DNA of 8,305 nt from Burkholderiales bacterium. Its GTDB lineage: Bacteria > Pseudomonadota > Gammaproteobacteria > Burkholderiales > Burkholderiaceae. The number at the start of each line of letters is the position of its first letter. The first letter of the stretch is position 1. Below are positions 1 to 6,462 of the stretch, piece after piece. Position numbers and translations under genes: made by a program. The stretch is from assembly GCA_903643055.1 (NCBI GenBank), contig CAHJWV010000301.1, positions 1 through 8,305 on the forward strand, read 5' to 3'. Under the pieces are notes generated by a model. It had not been told where the DNA came from. It was given only the letters and a program-made list of their open reading frames with translations, and made no database searches.

Positions 1-1
1 C

Positions 2-1228
2 ATGTTCAGTTTCCTGAAAAAGTCCAAGCAGCCGGCCAGCCGCGACATGGCCTACATCGCCGACGTGCGTGCGGCAATGGTGGTCGACTCGATGCCCGGC
101 ACCACCTGGACGCTCTATCTGATGGCGGGGGTCGTGATCGCGGCGATCAGCTGGGCCTCGATCGCGCGCGTCGACGAGATCACCCGTGCCGATGCGCGCG
201 TGATTCCCGATGGCCGCGAACAGGTCATTGCCAGCCTCGAAGGCGGCATCCTGCGCGAGCTGCATGTGCGCGAAGGCATGCAGGTGACCGAAGGCCAGGA
301 GCTGGCGCAGATCGACCCGACGCGTTTTGAAGCGCAGCAGAACGAAGGCCAGGCCAAGCGGCTGGCGATCAAGGGCACGATCGTGCGGCTGACCGCCGAA
401 GCAAATGGCCGGCCGCTGCAGTTCCCAACCGACCTGAGCGCATCGCCGGCGATCGTCGACGGCGAGACCGATGCCTTCAACGCCCGCAAGCGCGCGCTCG
501 ATGAAGCGCTGAACACCAATGCACGCAACGTCGATCTGCTGATGAAGGAACTCGGTGTGTCGGAGGCCATGGCCTCGAAGGGCTTGATGTCCGAAGTCGA
601 GGTGATGCGCCTGCGCCGCCAGGTCAACGACTTGCAACTGCAAAGCCGCGAGCGCATCAACAAATTCCGCCAGGACGCCAGCACCGACCTCGTTCGGGTC
701 CAAACCGATTTGGCCCAGCTCGACGAGCAGCTCGCCGGCCGAGCCGATGTGTTGCGCCGCACCGTGCTGACCTCGCCGGTACGCGGCCTGGTGAAGAACA
801 TCCGCGCGGCCACGATCGGCGGCGTGATCGCGCCGGGCGCGCCGATCATGGAGATCGTGCCGATCAGCTCGCGCGTGCTGATCGAAGCGCGCGTGAAGCC
901 GGCCGACATCGGCTTCGTGCGGGTTGGCCAAAAGGCCGAGATGAAGCTGGCGGCCTACGACTACACGACCTATGGCGGGCTGCACGGCAAGATCGAATAC
1001 ATCAGCCCCGATGCCCTGGGCGATGCCGACCGAGCGGCCTCGGCCGACGCCACCTATTACCGCGTGATGGTGCGAACCGAACGATCCACGCTGAAGGCCG
1101 GCACCAAATCACTGGCCATCCTGCCCGGCATGACCGGCGCGCTCGAAGTGCGCACCGGCGAGCGCTCGGTACTGAGCTTCATTCTGCGGCCGATGCTCAA
1201 ATCGAAAGAGGCGTTCCGCGAGCGTTGA
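2..1228 (+). CDS. HlyD-family type I secretion periplasmic adaptor subunit
   Basis: This is a membrane-fusion (adaptor) protein of a type I secretion system. It would link an inner-membrane ABC transporter to a TolC-type outer-membrane channel. A short cytoplasmic N-terminus is followed by one hydrophobic segment at about residues 35-55. A first half-lipoyl motif lies near 73-106, with the EGGIL sequence typical of HlyD proteins at 80-84. A helical, probably coiled-coil region follows at about 108-250, and the second half-lipoyl segment is at about 253-288. The C-terminal beta domain ends in the family signature LPGMTGALEVRTGERSVLSF (374-393). At 408 residues it is slightly shorter than most HlyD proteins, with a modest coiled coil. 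The ATG is the second base of the window, so its ribosome binding site cannot be seen and a start further upstream cannot be excluded. The family assignment is clear; the secreted substrate is unknown. Confidence 0.93.
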   Translation: MFSFLKKSKQPASRDMAYIADVRAAMVVDSMPGTTWTLYLMAGVVIAAISWASIARVDEITRADARVIPDGREQVIASLEGGILRELHVREGMQVTEGQELAQIDPTRFEAQQNEGQAKRLAIKGTIVRLTAEANGRPLQFPTDLSASPAIVDGETDAFNARKRALDEALNTNARNVDLLMKELGVSEAMASKGLMSEVEVMRLRRQVNDLQLQSRERINKFRQDASTDLVRVQTDLAQLDEQLAGRADVLRRTVLTSPVRGLVKNIRAATIGGVIAPGAPIMEIVPISSRVLIEARVKPADIGFVRVGQKAEMKLAAYDYTTYGGLHGKIEYISPDALGDADRAASADATYYRVMVRTERSTLKAGTKSLAILPGMTGALEVRTGERSVLSFILRPMLKSKEAFRER

Positions 1229-1317
1229 GGCGGCGCGTAGAAATTAGGTTATGTTTTCACCCGGCGGATTGAACGGCCACATTCATCCAAGTCAACCTCA
1301 CGGTGCCGACCCAGCGC
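1229..1317. other. Intergenic gap between convergent hlyD-like and lysR-like genes
   Basis: This 89-bp gap separates two genes that run towards each other. It contains a short AT-rich patch (about 1240-1258), but I see no stable hairpin followed by a T-run on either strand, so no intrinsic terminator is called. The 11-mer CCCGGCGGATT at 1260-1270 recurs at 5030-5040 (see the repeat entries). Confidence 0.6.
1260..1270 (+). repeat. 11-bp direct repeat, left copy
   Basis: The sequence CCCGGCGGATT occurs here, 31 bp after the hlyD-like stop codon, and again in the same orientation at 5030-5040. The two copies bracket the lysR, oxidoreductase, SnoaL and GH31-pseudogene block. The match is exact but short, and in GC-rich DNA it could be coincidence. 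Confidence 0.3.
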
Positions 1318-2229
1318 TCAAGGCCAGCCGGCAACCGGCCACGGCGGTTGCCCAAACGCTTCCACCAGATGGGCGATCAGTGCGCGCACCTTGGGCGTAA
1401 CGTGCTGCCGGCTGGGGTACATCAGGTAGATGCCGAGTTCGGTCGAGCGGTAAGCCGGCAGCAATTCGACCAGGCGGCCCGACGCCAGGTGCGTGCCGAC
1501 CATGAAGTCCGGCTGCAGCACGATGCCGAGCCCTTGCAATGCGGCCTCGCAGCAGGTGTCGCCACTGTTGGTGACCATGCGTGCAGATACTCTGGCGCTC
1601 ACCGGGCCTTGCGGGCCGTCGAACATCCATTGGTCTCCGGTCGACAGCAGCGAGTACGCCAACACCGTGTGCGCGGACAGGTCGGCCGGGTGCGTCAGGC
1701 GAGGGTGATCGGCCAGATAACTTGGCGAGGCGCACAAGATCAGGCGCGTCGATGCCAGCTTGCGCGAGATCAGGGATGAATTCGGCAGGCTGGCGATCCG
1801 CACCGCAGCGTCGAAACCTTCATCGACCAGATCCACGATCCGGTCGGACAAGCTGATGTCGAGTGTCACGCGCGGGTGGCGTGCCAGGAACCGGGGCCAT
1901 TGCGGCGCGAGATGAAGCAAGCCGAAACTGACAGGCCCGCTGACCTTCAATCGCCCGACCGCTTCTACGGCATGGGCGGTCATCTCGGATTCGGCTTCGT
2001 CGACCTTGCTCAACAGTTCCTGGCAGCGCGTGTGGAAGACCGCGCCTTCTTCGGTCAACGACAGCTTGCGCGTCGTGCGGTGCAGCAGGCGCACCCCGAG
2101 CCGCACCTCCAGCTCGCCAACCAGGCGCGATACCGCTGACTTCGACGACTGCAACGCCTCGGCGGCGGCCACGAAGCTGCCACGGTCGACCACGGCCACA
2201 AAGGCTTTCATCTCTTCAAACCGGTCCAT
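1318..2229 (-). CDS. LysR-family transcriptional regulator
   Basis: This is a 303-residue LysR-type regulator, the usual length for the family. The N-terminal winged helix-turn-helix covers about residues 1-60, beginning MDRFEEMKAFVAVVDRGSF, with the recognition region around AEALQSSKSAVSRLVGELE (23-41) and the family sequence LLHRTTRKLSLTEEG at 48-62. The rest is the periplasmic-binding-protein-like effector domain from about 90 to 295, with the typical GFDAAVRI segment at 138-145. I chose the ATG at 2229 because the family profile starts there. A 20-residue extension to a GTG at 2289 is possible but looks non-homologous. It is divergently arranged with the oxidoreductase gene across 121 bp. 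LysR regulators commonly control such a divergent neighbour, so the oxidoreductase-SnoaL pair is the likely target. The inducer is unknown. Confidence 0.93.
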   Translation of the reverse strand: MDRFEEMKAFVAVVDRGSFVAAAEALQSSKSAVSRLVGELEVRLGVRLLHRTTRKLSLTEEGAVFHTRCQELLSKVDEAESEMTAHAVEAVGRLKVSGPVSFGLLHLAPQWPRFLARHPRVTLDISLSDRIVDLVDEGFDAAVRIASLPNSSLISRKLASTRLILCASPSYLADHPRLTHPADLSAHTVLAYSLLSTGDQWMFDGPQGPVSARVSARMVTNSGDTCCEAALQGLGIVLQPDFMVGTHLASGRLVELLPAYRSTELGIYLMYPSRQHVTPKVRALIAHLVEAFGQPPWPVAGWP

Positions 2230-2350
2230 GGGCTCAATTGTGCTGAATTCTGGGAGAGTCCCTCCAGGCCGCGGCTGTTTATCTTGCACAGCTCAACTTT
2301 TAGAGTCTTTCCATCGCGGCAATTCGCTGCGCCCACCAGAGATCATCGCA
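2230..2350. promoter_or_regulatory. Divergent promoter region between lysR-like and oxidoreductase genes, with a candidate LysR box
   Basis: This 121-bp gap must carry promoters for both genes and probably the LysR binding site. One T-N11-A element with outer dyad symmetry, TTGCACAGCTCAA, lies at 2284-2296 and is a candidate LysR box. The half-sites match over only three bases each, so the specific site is uncertain. The AT-richer stretch at about 2278-2310 is the most promoter-like part. I could not settle on a convincing sigma-70 -35/-10 pair on either strand. Confidence 0.4.
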
Positions 2351-2983
2351 ATGAACATCACCATCCTCGGCGCCGGCAACATGGGATCGGCATTCGTCAA
2401 GCAACTCACCCACGCAGGCCATCAAGTCAGCGTCGCAGCGCGTGACCTCGACAAGGCGGCCAAGCTCGCTGCCGCCTACCCTGGCGCCCGGGCCGTGCCG
2501 CTGTCCGGTTCAGCCGAAGGGGCGGACGCCGTCGTGATCGCCACCTCTTATGACGCCGCAGTGCAAGCGCTGCACAGCGCGGGCCTGCGGGATGGTCAGG
2601 TGGTGATCGATATCAGCAACCCGTTGACGGCCGACTACATGGGCCTGACGCTCGGCCACAGCACGTCGGCGGCCGAGGAAATCGCCAAGGCGGTGCCGCG
2701 GGCCAAGCTGGTGAAAGCGTTCAACACCGTTTTTGCGCAGGTGCTCAGCGAAGGGCCGGACTTTGGCAACGGCCAGACCGTCAGCGTCTATGTGGCAAGC
2801 GATAGCGACGCGGCGAAGCAGGCGGCCCGCCAGCTCGCCGAAGGCATCGGCTTCAAGGTCATCGACGCCGGTGGGCTCAAAAACGCGCGCTACCTGGAGC
2901 CGCTTGCTGGCTTGAACATTTATCTCGGCTATGGCGCAGGTCTCGGAACCTCGATTGCGCCGGCCTGGATTCACAAGGCCTGA
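2351..2983 (+). CDS. NADPH-dependent F420 reductase-like NAD(P)-binding oxidoreductase
   Basis: This is a 210-residue single-domain Rossmann protein of the family usually named NADPH-dependent F420 reductase-like (F420_oxidored, NADP-binding). The dinucleotide-binding loop GAGNMGSA is at residues 7-14, after the first beta strand. Strand two ends at AARD (29-32), where Arg31 is positioned to contact an NADP 2'-phosphate. VIDISNP at 85-91 and VKAFNT at 121-126 are family-typical. The end, ARYLEPLAGLNIYLGYGAG (179-197), is the conserved closing segment. The ATG at 2351 is chosen because the glycine-rich loop follows it directly; the ribosome binding site is weak. Most betaproteobacteria do not make F420, so the true substrate is probably something else. 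The gene is divergent from the LysR regulator and lies 66 bp ahead of the SnoaL-like gene, probably in one transcript. Confidence 0.9.
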   Translation: MNITILGAGNMGSAFVKQLTHAGHQVSVAARDLDKAAKLAAAYPGARAVPLSGSAEGADAVVIATSYDAAVQALHSAGLRDGQVVIDISNPLTADYMGLTLGHSTSAAEEIAKAVPRAKLVKAFNTVFAQVLSEGPDFGNGQTVSVYVASDSDAAKQAARQLAEGIGFKVIDAGGLKNARYLEPLAGLNIYLGYGAGLGTSIAPAWIHKA

Positions 2984-3049
2984 GCCATCCCTGCCCCTCT
3001 GCTCACGCAAACCCCTTTCTACCGACCCACCCACCGACAAGGACACACC

Positions 3050-3610
3050 ATGTACATCCGCACCTCCCTCATCGCCGCGCTGGCCGTGGCGCTCGGCTCC
3101 GCAACGCTTGGGGCTTTCGCGCAATCCACGGCCGAGAACCCCACCACGCCTGCACCAAAGCCTGAACGCCAGCCGCCCTGGGTCGAGAAAAACCTGAAGG
3201 TCTTCGATACGCTGGACTTCGAGGTTTTCAGCAACCAAAGGTGGGACCGTCTCCACGAGAGCCATGGCCGAGACATCGTCGTGACCTGGCCCGACGGCCA
3301 CGAGACCTATGGCATCCATAAGCACATCGATGACTTGAAGGCGATGTTCGTGTTTGCGCCCGACATTTCGATCAAGTCGCACCCGATCCGTTTCGGCTCG
3401 GGCACCTGGACATCGGTGTCCGGCGTGATGACCGGCACCTTCACCCAGCCGATGCCGACACCCGATGGCAAGTTCATCGCACCGACCGGCAAGCGGTTTG
3501 CGATCGGCATGTCGACGGTTGCTCACTGGAAGAACGGCAGGATGGACCATGAATGGCTGTACTGGGACAATCAGGATTTCATGAACCAGCTGGGCCTGGG
3601 TAGCAAATAA
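3050..3610 (+). CDS. Exported SnoaL-like (ester cyclase family) protein
   Basis: This 186-residue protein has a clear Sec signal peptide: a short basic start, a hydrophobic core at about residues 6-20, and a likely cut after GAFA (21-24). A proline-rich linker follows (31-44). The mature part resembles the SnoaL / NTF2-like alpha+beta fold. It contains helix-rich WVEKNLKVFDTLDFEVF (44-60), HGRDIVVTWPDGHETYG (72-88), and late beta strands around GTWTSVSGVMTGTF (118-131) and MSTVAHWKNGRMDHEWLYWD (154-173). Relatives are annotated as SnoaL-like polyketide cyclase or ester cyclase, but most exported members have no known reaction. AAGGA at 3038-3042, ahead of the ATG, is a good ribosome binding site. 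It probably shares a transcript with the oxidoreductase. A periplasmic protein paired with a cytosolic NADPH enzyme suggests two compartments acting on one compound; that is inference. Confidence 0.85.
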   Translation: MYIRTSLIAALAVALGSATLGAFAQSTAENPTTPAPKPERQPPWVEKNLKVFDTLDFEVFSNQRWDRLHESHGRDIVVTWPDGHETYGIHKHIDDLKAMFVFAPDISIKSHPIRFGSGTWTSVSGVMTGTFTQPMPTPDGKFIAPTGKRFAIGMSTVAHWKNGRMDHEWLYWDNQDFMNQLGLGSK

Positions 3611-3635
3611 CTCGATATCTGCGCGGCATTTGAAT

Positions 3636-3673
3636 GTCGATGCGCCCCGCCATGGCCCGGGCGCATCGGCTTT
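3636..3673 (+). terminator. Terminator-like hairpin after the SnoaL-like gene
   Basis: A perfect 10-bp inverted repeat, CGATGCGCCC (3638-3647) with GGGCGCATCG (3659-3668), encloses an 11-base loop. The stem extends by a T-G wobble and a G-C pair to 3636/3670. It begins 25 bases after the SnoaL-like stop codon and is followed by only three T residues. The stem is strong but the T-tract is poor, so termination may be partial or need Rho. Confidence 0.5.
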
Positions 3674-3828
3674 GGACGAGAAGCCCGGTGCCGTGCTGCA
3701 CCTTGGCACGGCGATGGCCGGACAAGGAGCAGCCCAGCCCGGAAGCTGTGGACGCCGCTCGGGATGTGGCCGCCGTTGACGCGGCACCTTGGTGCGCACC
3801 ACGCGGACCTGGCGTAGGAGACAAAACG
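3674..3828 (+). promoter_or_regulatory. Leader and promoter region of the GH31 pseudogene, with a sigma-54-like element
   Basis: No gene is recognisable here. At 3703-3719 the sequence TTGGCACGGCGATGGCC matches the sigma-54 pattern TTGGCACG-N4-TTGC at all but one core base. The invariant GG (3705-3706) and GC (3717-3718) are separated by the required 10 bp. Transcription would start near 3730, about 100 bases ahead of the pseudogene ATG. The element overlaps a perfect 7-bp inverted repeat, GCCGTGC/GCACGGC (3690-3696 and 3706-3712), so it could instead be part of a hairpin. The 9-mer GCACCTTGG occurs at 3698-3706 and again at 3784-3792, where it forms half of a GCACC-TT-GGTGC inverted repeat. 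A good ribosome binding site, TAGGAG, sits at 3815-3820. Confidence 0.35.
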
Positions 3829-4916
3829 ATGAAGCGAAGTGAACTCTGGCAGGCAGCCTGGCTGCTGTCATGGCTGGTGGCGATGGGGGTGGTGCTGCGG
3901 CGACGCCTCGGCAGCTGCCAACCCAGCGTTGAACGCGGCCCGGCTGCCCGTCACCGCGGGCGCGGCGCAGCAGCGGCCAGCGATGGCCGTGTCGCCCGCT
4001 GCGAATTCGACGGTGATTTCAGGCAAGGCACGCTTCCAGGTGCTATCGCCGACCGTGATTCGAACCGAGTATTCCGAAGATGCACGCTTTCAGGATGGTG
4101 CAACCTTTAACGTGGTGGGACGCGACAACTTTGACAAGCCCAGCTTCACGTCTAACACCGTGGATGGCTGGTTGACGATTCAGACCTCTGACGTAACGCT
4201 GAAATACCAGGTGGGTTCCGGCCCTTTCCGCGCTGCCAACCTGACGGCACAGCTCAAATGGGCCGGTCAGGCTGTGACGGCTACGCCCTGGGCCCGCTCG
4301 CAATGCCCGGTGGGCGTGCGCTGCGAAGCAGAGAACAACAGCGCCGTTGGACTGAAGACCACCGACGACCACACCGGCTACACCGGCGAGGGGTTCGTCG
4401 CCGGCTTCGAACATGTGGGCGACACCTTGGCGGTGGAGCTCTTTGGGCCCAATGTGCTGGTCGCCCCAATCACCACCGCTGGCAATGTGGCGTGCACGCC
4501 GGTGTGGTTTCCGCCCGGCCAATGGACGGATTACTTCACCGGCAAGACGTACGCTGGCACCGGTACGCAAAATGTGTCGGCCGATCTGAACGCGATGCCG
4601 GTGTTCATCAAGGCCGGCAACTTCATCGTGACGCGTGACGACAACGTTGCCAACGATGTGCAGAACCCGCTGACGCACCGAAGGCAGCGGTGGGCATACC
4701 GTGACCATCGCCCCGGCGCAAGGCGGCTTCAACGGGCAGGTAACGCAGCATTCATGGAAGGTGGATTTTCTCAACGCAAGCAAGCCTGCTGCGGTGACCG
4801 TCAACGGCGTCACCCTGTCCGGCAGCGCCTGGTCGTATGACGCGAACCTGAGGTGTGTGCGCGTGCCGGTGCCTGCGCGTGGCGTCAATCAGACCACCAC
4901 GGTCAGTTACCAGTGA
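3829..4916 (+). pseudogene. GH31 family glycoside hydrolase (alpha-glucosidase-type) pseudogene, catalytic domain deleted
   Basis: These are the remains of a secreted GH31 enzyme. An ATG at 3829, 8 bases after TAGGAG, begins a signal-peptide-like sequence (MKRSELWQAAWLLSWLVAMG), which then runs out of frame. The homologous frame resumes at about 3895-3905 and encodes the N-terminal GH31 beta-sandwich (ISGKARFQVLSPTVIRTEYS, NVVGRDNF). It continues into the start of an inserted CBM35-like module (CEAE, then DHTGYTGEGFVAGFE, to about 4430). The text then jumps directly to the C-terminal sandwich: LFGPNVLVAP, WFPPGQWTDYFTGKTY, MPVFIKAGNF (4440-4625). The rest of the module and the whole (beta/alpha)8 barrel with both catalytic aspartates are absent. 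After DVQNPLT (to about 4673) the frame breaks again. The last domain (GGHTVTIAPAQGGFNGQVTQ to the stop at 4914) is in another frame. No functional hydrolase can be made. The family call rests on remembered family sequences, not an alignment. Confidence 0.82.
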
Positions 4917-4957
4917 GACCCGTGAGCTCGGCCGAGCTCGGAGCAGGTTGACAGACG

Positions 4958-4992
4958 CCATGCCCCCAAGCGATTGCCGCTGGAGGGCATGG
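4958..4992 (+). terminator. Strong imperfect hairpin, possible terminator after the GH31 pseudogene
   Basis: The outer stem CCATGCCC (4958-4965) pairs with GGGCATGG (4985-4992). Inside it, CC (4966-4967) pairs with GG (4982-4983), and AGCG (with A4969) pairs with CGCT (4978-4981) around a 5-base loop ATTGC. This gives about 14 pairs with a single bulged A on each side (4968, 4984). It is followed by GTTTC, too few T residues for a textbook intrinsic terminator. A terminator role is plausible from its position 41 bases after the stop codon. Confidence 0.4.
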
Positions 4993-5029
4993 GTTTCAGC
5001 CGGCGCGACGCTTGCAAGGCCGGGGTTCG

Positions 5030-5040
5030 CCCGGCGGATT
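5030..5040 (+). repeat. 11-bp direct repeat, right copy
   Basis: This is a second exact copy of CCCGGCGGATT (first at 1260-1270). The two copies lie in the gaps on either side of the lysR-to-GH31 block, 3770 bp apart. They could be the footprint of an insertion event or chance. Confidence 0.3.
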
Positions 5041-5153
5041 CATTCCGCTCATTTGAAAGGTCATGCTTCGGCCTGGGTTGTTTCGAAGTAACCGCGTTGC
5101 CGCGGTGGCGTGCATCGAACCCAAGACCTCGAACCCATGGCATTGAACGACGC

Positions 5154-6329
5154 CTACAGCGCCAGCAATCGTTGTACGGCCCGCGGCCATGACATCTGGT
5201 TGATGACGACCGCGCGGGCGGCTTCGAATTCGACGGTGTAGCGCCAGGGCTGGGCGATGTGTTGTGCCATCGCGTGGATCAGGCTGTCCAGCCGGGGCTC
5301 ACACAAGCGCGACGGCAGGATCGTCGGGATGCCGCTGTGGGTGCGCAGATCGCTGTCGATGCCGCTGGCGACCGCCGGTGGGCAGAAGTCATCGGTCGCG
5401 CCGCCGCGCGTCACGATCACCGGCGTGCCGCAGGCCAGCGCTTCCAGCACCGGCAGGTTGAAGCCTTCGGCGCGGTAAGGTGAGACATAAGCATCGGCCA
5501 CGCCATACAGAAAGCGCAGGTCGTGCAGGCTGAGGTTGGCCGGCACCAGCGAGATGGCCTGCAAGGTGGTTTCCGGGAACAACGAAGCTTGGGCAGCGAT
5601 CGCGTCGTTGAGCAACTCACGCACCGAGACGCCAAACAGGCCGGGTTGATCTTTGAGGATCAGACGCACGCGGCAACCGCGCTGGCGCAGCACCGCGAAG
5701 GCCTGCAACAACAGGTCGTGCCCCTTGTTCCACATCGCCGTGCCGACGTTCAGGAACACGAACTCATCGGGGGCGATCGCCATGCCGCGCCGGCCCTCGC
5801 TGCGCTCGTCAGCGGCGAGGGGGTGGAACAGGCTGCTGTCCACCCCATGCGGTACGACCTTGACGCGCTCCGGCGCGAAGCCCAGCTCGAGCAGCCGATC
5901 GCGCGACCAGCGGCTGGGCGTGACGACGAGATCGCCATCGCCGGTGAAGCGGGCCGGCTCGCTGACGCCGTCTTTGAAGTCCGATGCACTGAGGCCGAAT
6001 TCGGTGACGACGAAGGTGAAAGTCTGCCGGCCTGGCCGACGGGTCGGCGCCTGCAGCGGCGTGGCAATGCGGTACACGGTATTGATGGCTTGCCCGGTAT
6101 CGCCGCCAGGTGGGCCCGGCGGCTCGCCCAGCGCATCGATGCACGCTTGCTGATCGGCGCTGAAGCCGGCCGCATGCGTGTCGGTGCGCCAATGCGCATG
6201 CAGCAGCGGCACATCGCGGTGATACAGCCGCAGGCCCGGCAGCAGCCGCAGCGCGAGGATCTGGTGTTGGTTGACCAGCGCCAGCGAATGGTTCACGCCG
6301 CGCCAGCCTTCGATCAGCCAATGTCTCAT
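5154..6329 (-). CDS. GT4-type (GT-B fold) glycosyltransferase
   Basis: This 391-residue protein looks like a retaining GT-B glycosyltransferase of the glycosyl transferases group 1 / GT4 class, transferring a sugar from a nucleotide donor to an unknown acceptor. It has no signal peptide, so it should act in the cytoplasm. It opens with MRHWLIEGWRGVNHSLALVN, typical of a subgroup with a WxIEGWRGxNHS start. The interdomain region contains VTPSRWSRDRLLELG and VKVVPHGVD (157-164). The C-terminal domain has FLNVGTAMWNKGHDLLLQAF (192-211) and a Lys at 226. Its donor-site signature is EGFNLPVLE, an E-x7-E motif with Glu288 and Glu296, followed by ALACGTPVIVT. ATG 6329 is preferred because the family sequence begins there. 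ATG 6347 or a TTG at 6380 are alternatives, and none has a strong ribosome binding site. It is divergent from the tolC-like gene, with a sigma-54-like element upstream. Confidence 0.88.
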   Translation of the reverse strand: MRHWLIEGWRGVNHSLALVNQHQILALRLLPGLRLYHRDVPLLHAHWRTDTHAAGFSADQQACIDALGEPPGPPGGDTGQAINTVYRIATPLQAPTRRPGRQTFTFVVTEFGLSASDFKDGVSEPARFTGDGDLVVTPSRWSRDRLLELGFAPERVKVVPHGVDSSLFHPLAADERSEGRRGMAIAPDEFVFLNVGTAMWNKGHDLLLQAFAVLRQRGCRVRLILKDQPGLFGVSVRELLNDAIAAQASLFPETTLQAISLVPANLSLHDLRFLYGVADAYVSPYRAEGFNLPVLEALACGTPVIVTRGGATDDFCPPAVASGIDSDLRTHSGIPTILPSRLCEPRLDSLIHAMAQHIAQPWRYTVEFEAARAVVINQMSWPRAVQRLLAL

Positions 6330-6432
6330 CGCGCCAGTAGACCGCATGTCTCGGCAAAGGCTGGCCGAGGGCGCCGACAAGATCGCGTCGGTCGAGGGGC
6401 TGCCATGCCCGGCCGAGTGGCCCTCAGGCGCC

Positions 6433-6447
6433 GCAGGCCGGTTGCCA
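6433..6447 (-). promoter_or_regulatory. Weak sigma-54-like promoter facing the GT4 gene
   Basis: Read on the minus strand, the sequence is TGGCAACCGGCCTGC. TGGCA and TGC match the sigma-54 consensus, and GG and GC are 10 bp apart as required, but the bases after TGGCA do not match. Transcription would start near 6421, about 92 bases ahead of the chosen GT4 start. Such a match can arise by chance in GC-rich DNA. Confidence 0.35.
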
Positions 6448-6462
6448 GCGGAGATTGGCAGT

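Larger units (their letters stand above)
4917..5153. other. Intergenic spacer between GH31 pseudogene and convergent GT4 gene
   Basis: This 237-bp spacer has no convincing gene. It holds a 16-bp palindrome GAGCTCGGCCGAGCTC at 4924-4939 and a large imperfect hairpin at 4958-4992. The right copy of the 11-bp direct repeat is at 5030-5040. A perfect small hairpin, ACCGCG-TTGC-CGCGGT, lies at 5091-5106, 48 bases past the GT4 stop codon on the minus strand and with no T-run after it. It may serve as a shared end-of-transcript region for the two converging units. Confidence 0.5.

Noticed and set aside
2230..2289. 20-residue N-terminal extension of the LysR-family protein to a GTG
   Set aside because: LysR proteins begin at the MDRFEEMKAF-type sequence, and the extension would consume half of the divergent promoter region.
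2510..3871. A 453-codon open frame on the minus strand across the oxidoreductase and SnoaL-like genes
   Set aside because: It is antisense to two well-supported genes, shows no recognisable domain and is rich in Arg, Gly and Ala, as expected of a GC-rich shadow frame.
4924..4939. Perfect 16-bp palindrome GAGCTCGGCCGAGCTC
   Set aside because: It has no loop and no T-run, and short GC palindromes of this kind are expected in such DNA. It is noted in the spacer entry only.
5105..5155. tRNA-like T-loop sequences (GGTTCGA repeated) on the minus strand
   Set aside because: I could not build an acceptor stem, D-arm or anticodon arm around them.
6330..6380. 17-residue extension of the GT4 protein to a TTG
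   Set aside because: The family-like sequence begins at MRHWLIEGWRG, and the extra residues look unrelated. ATG 6347 remains possible but has no better ribosome binding site.
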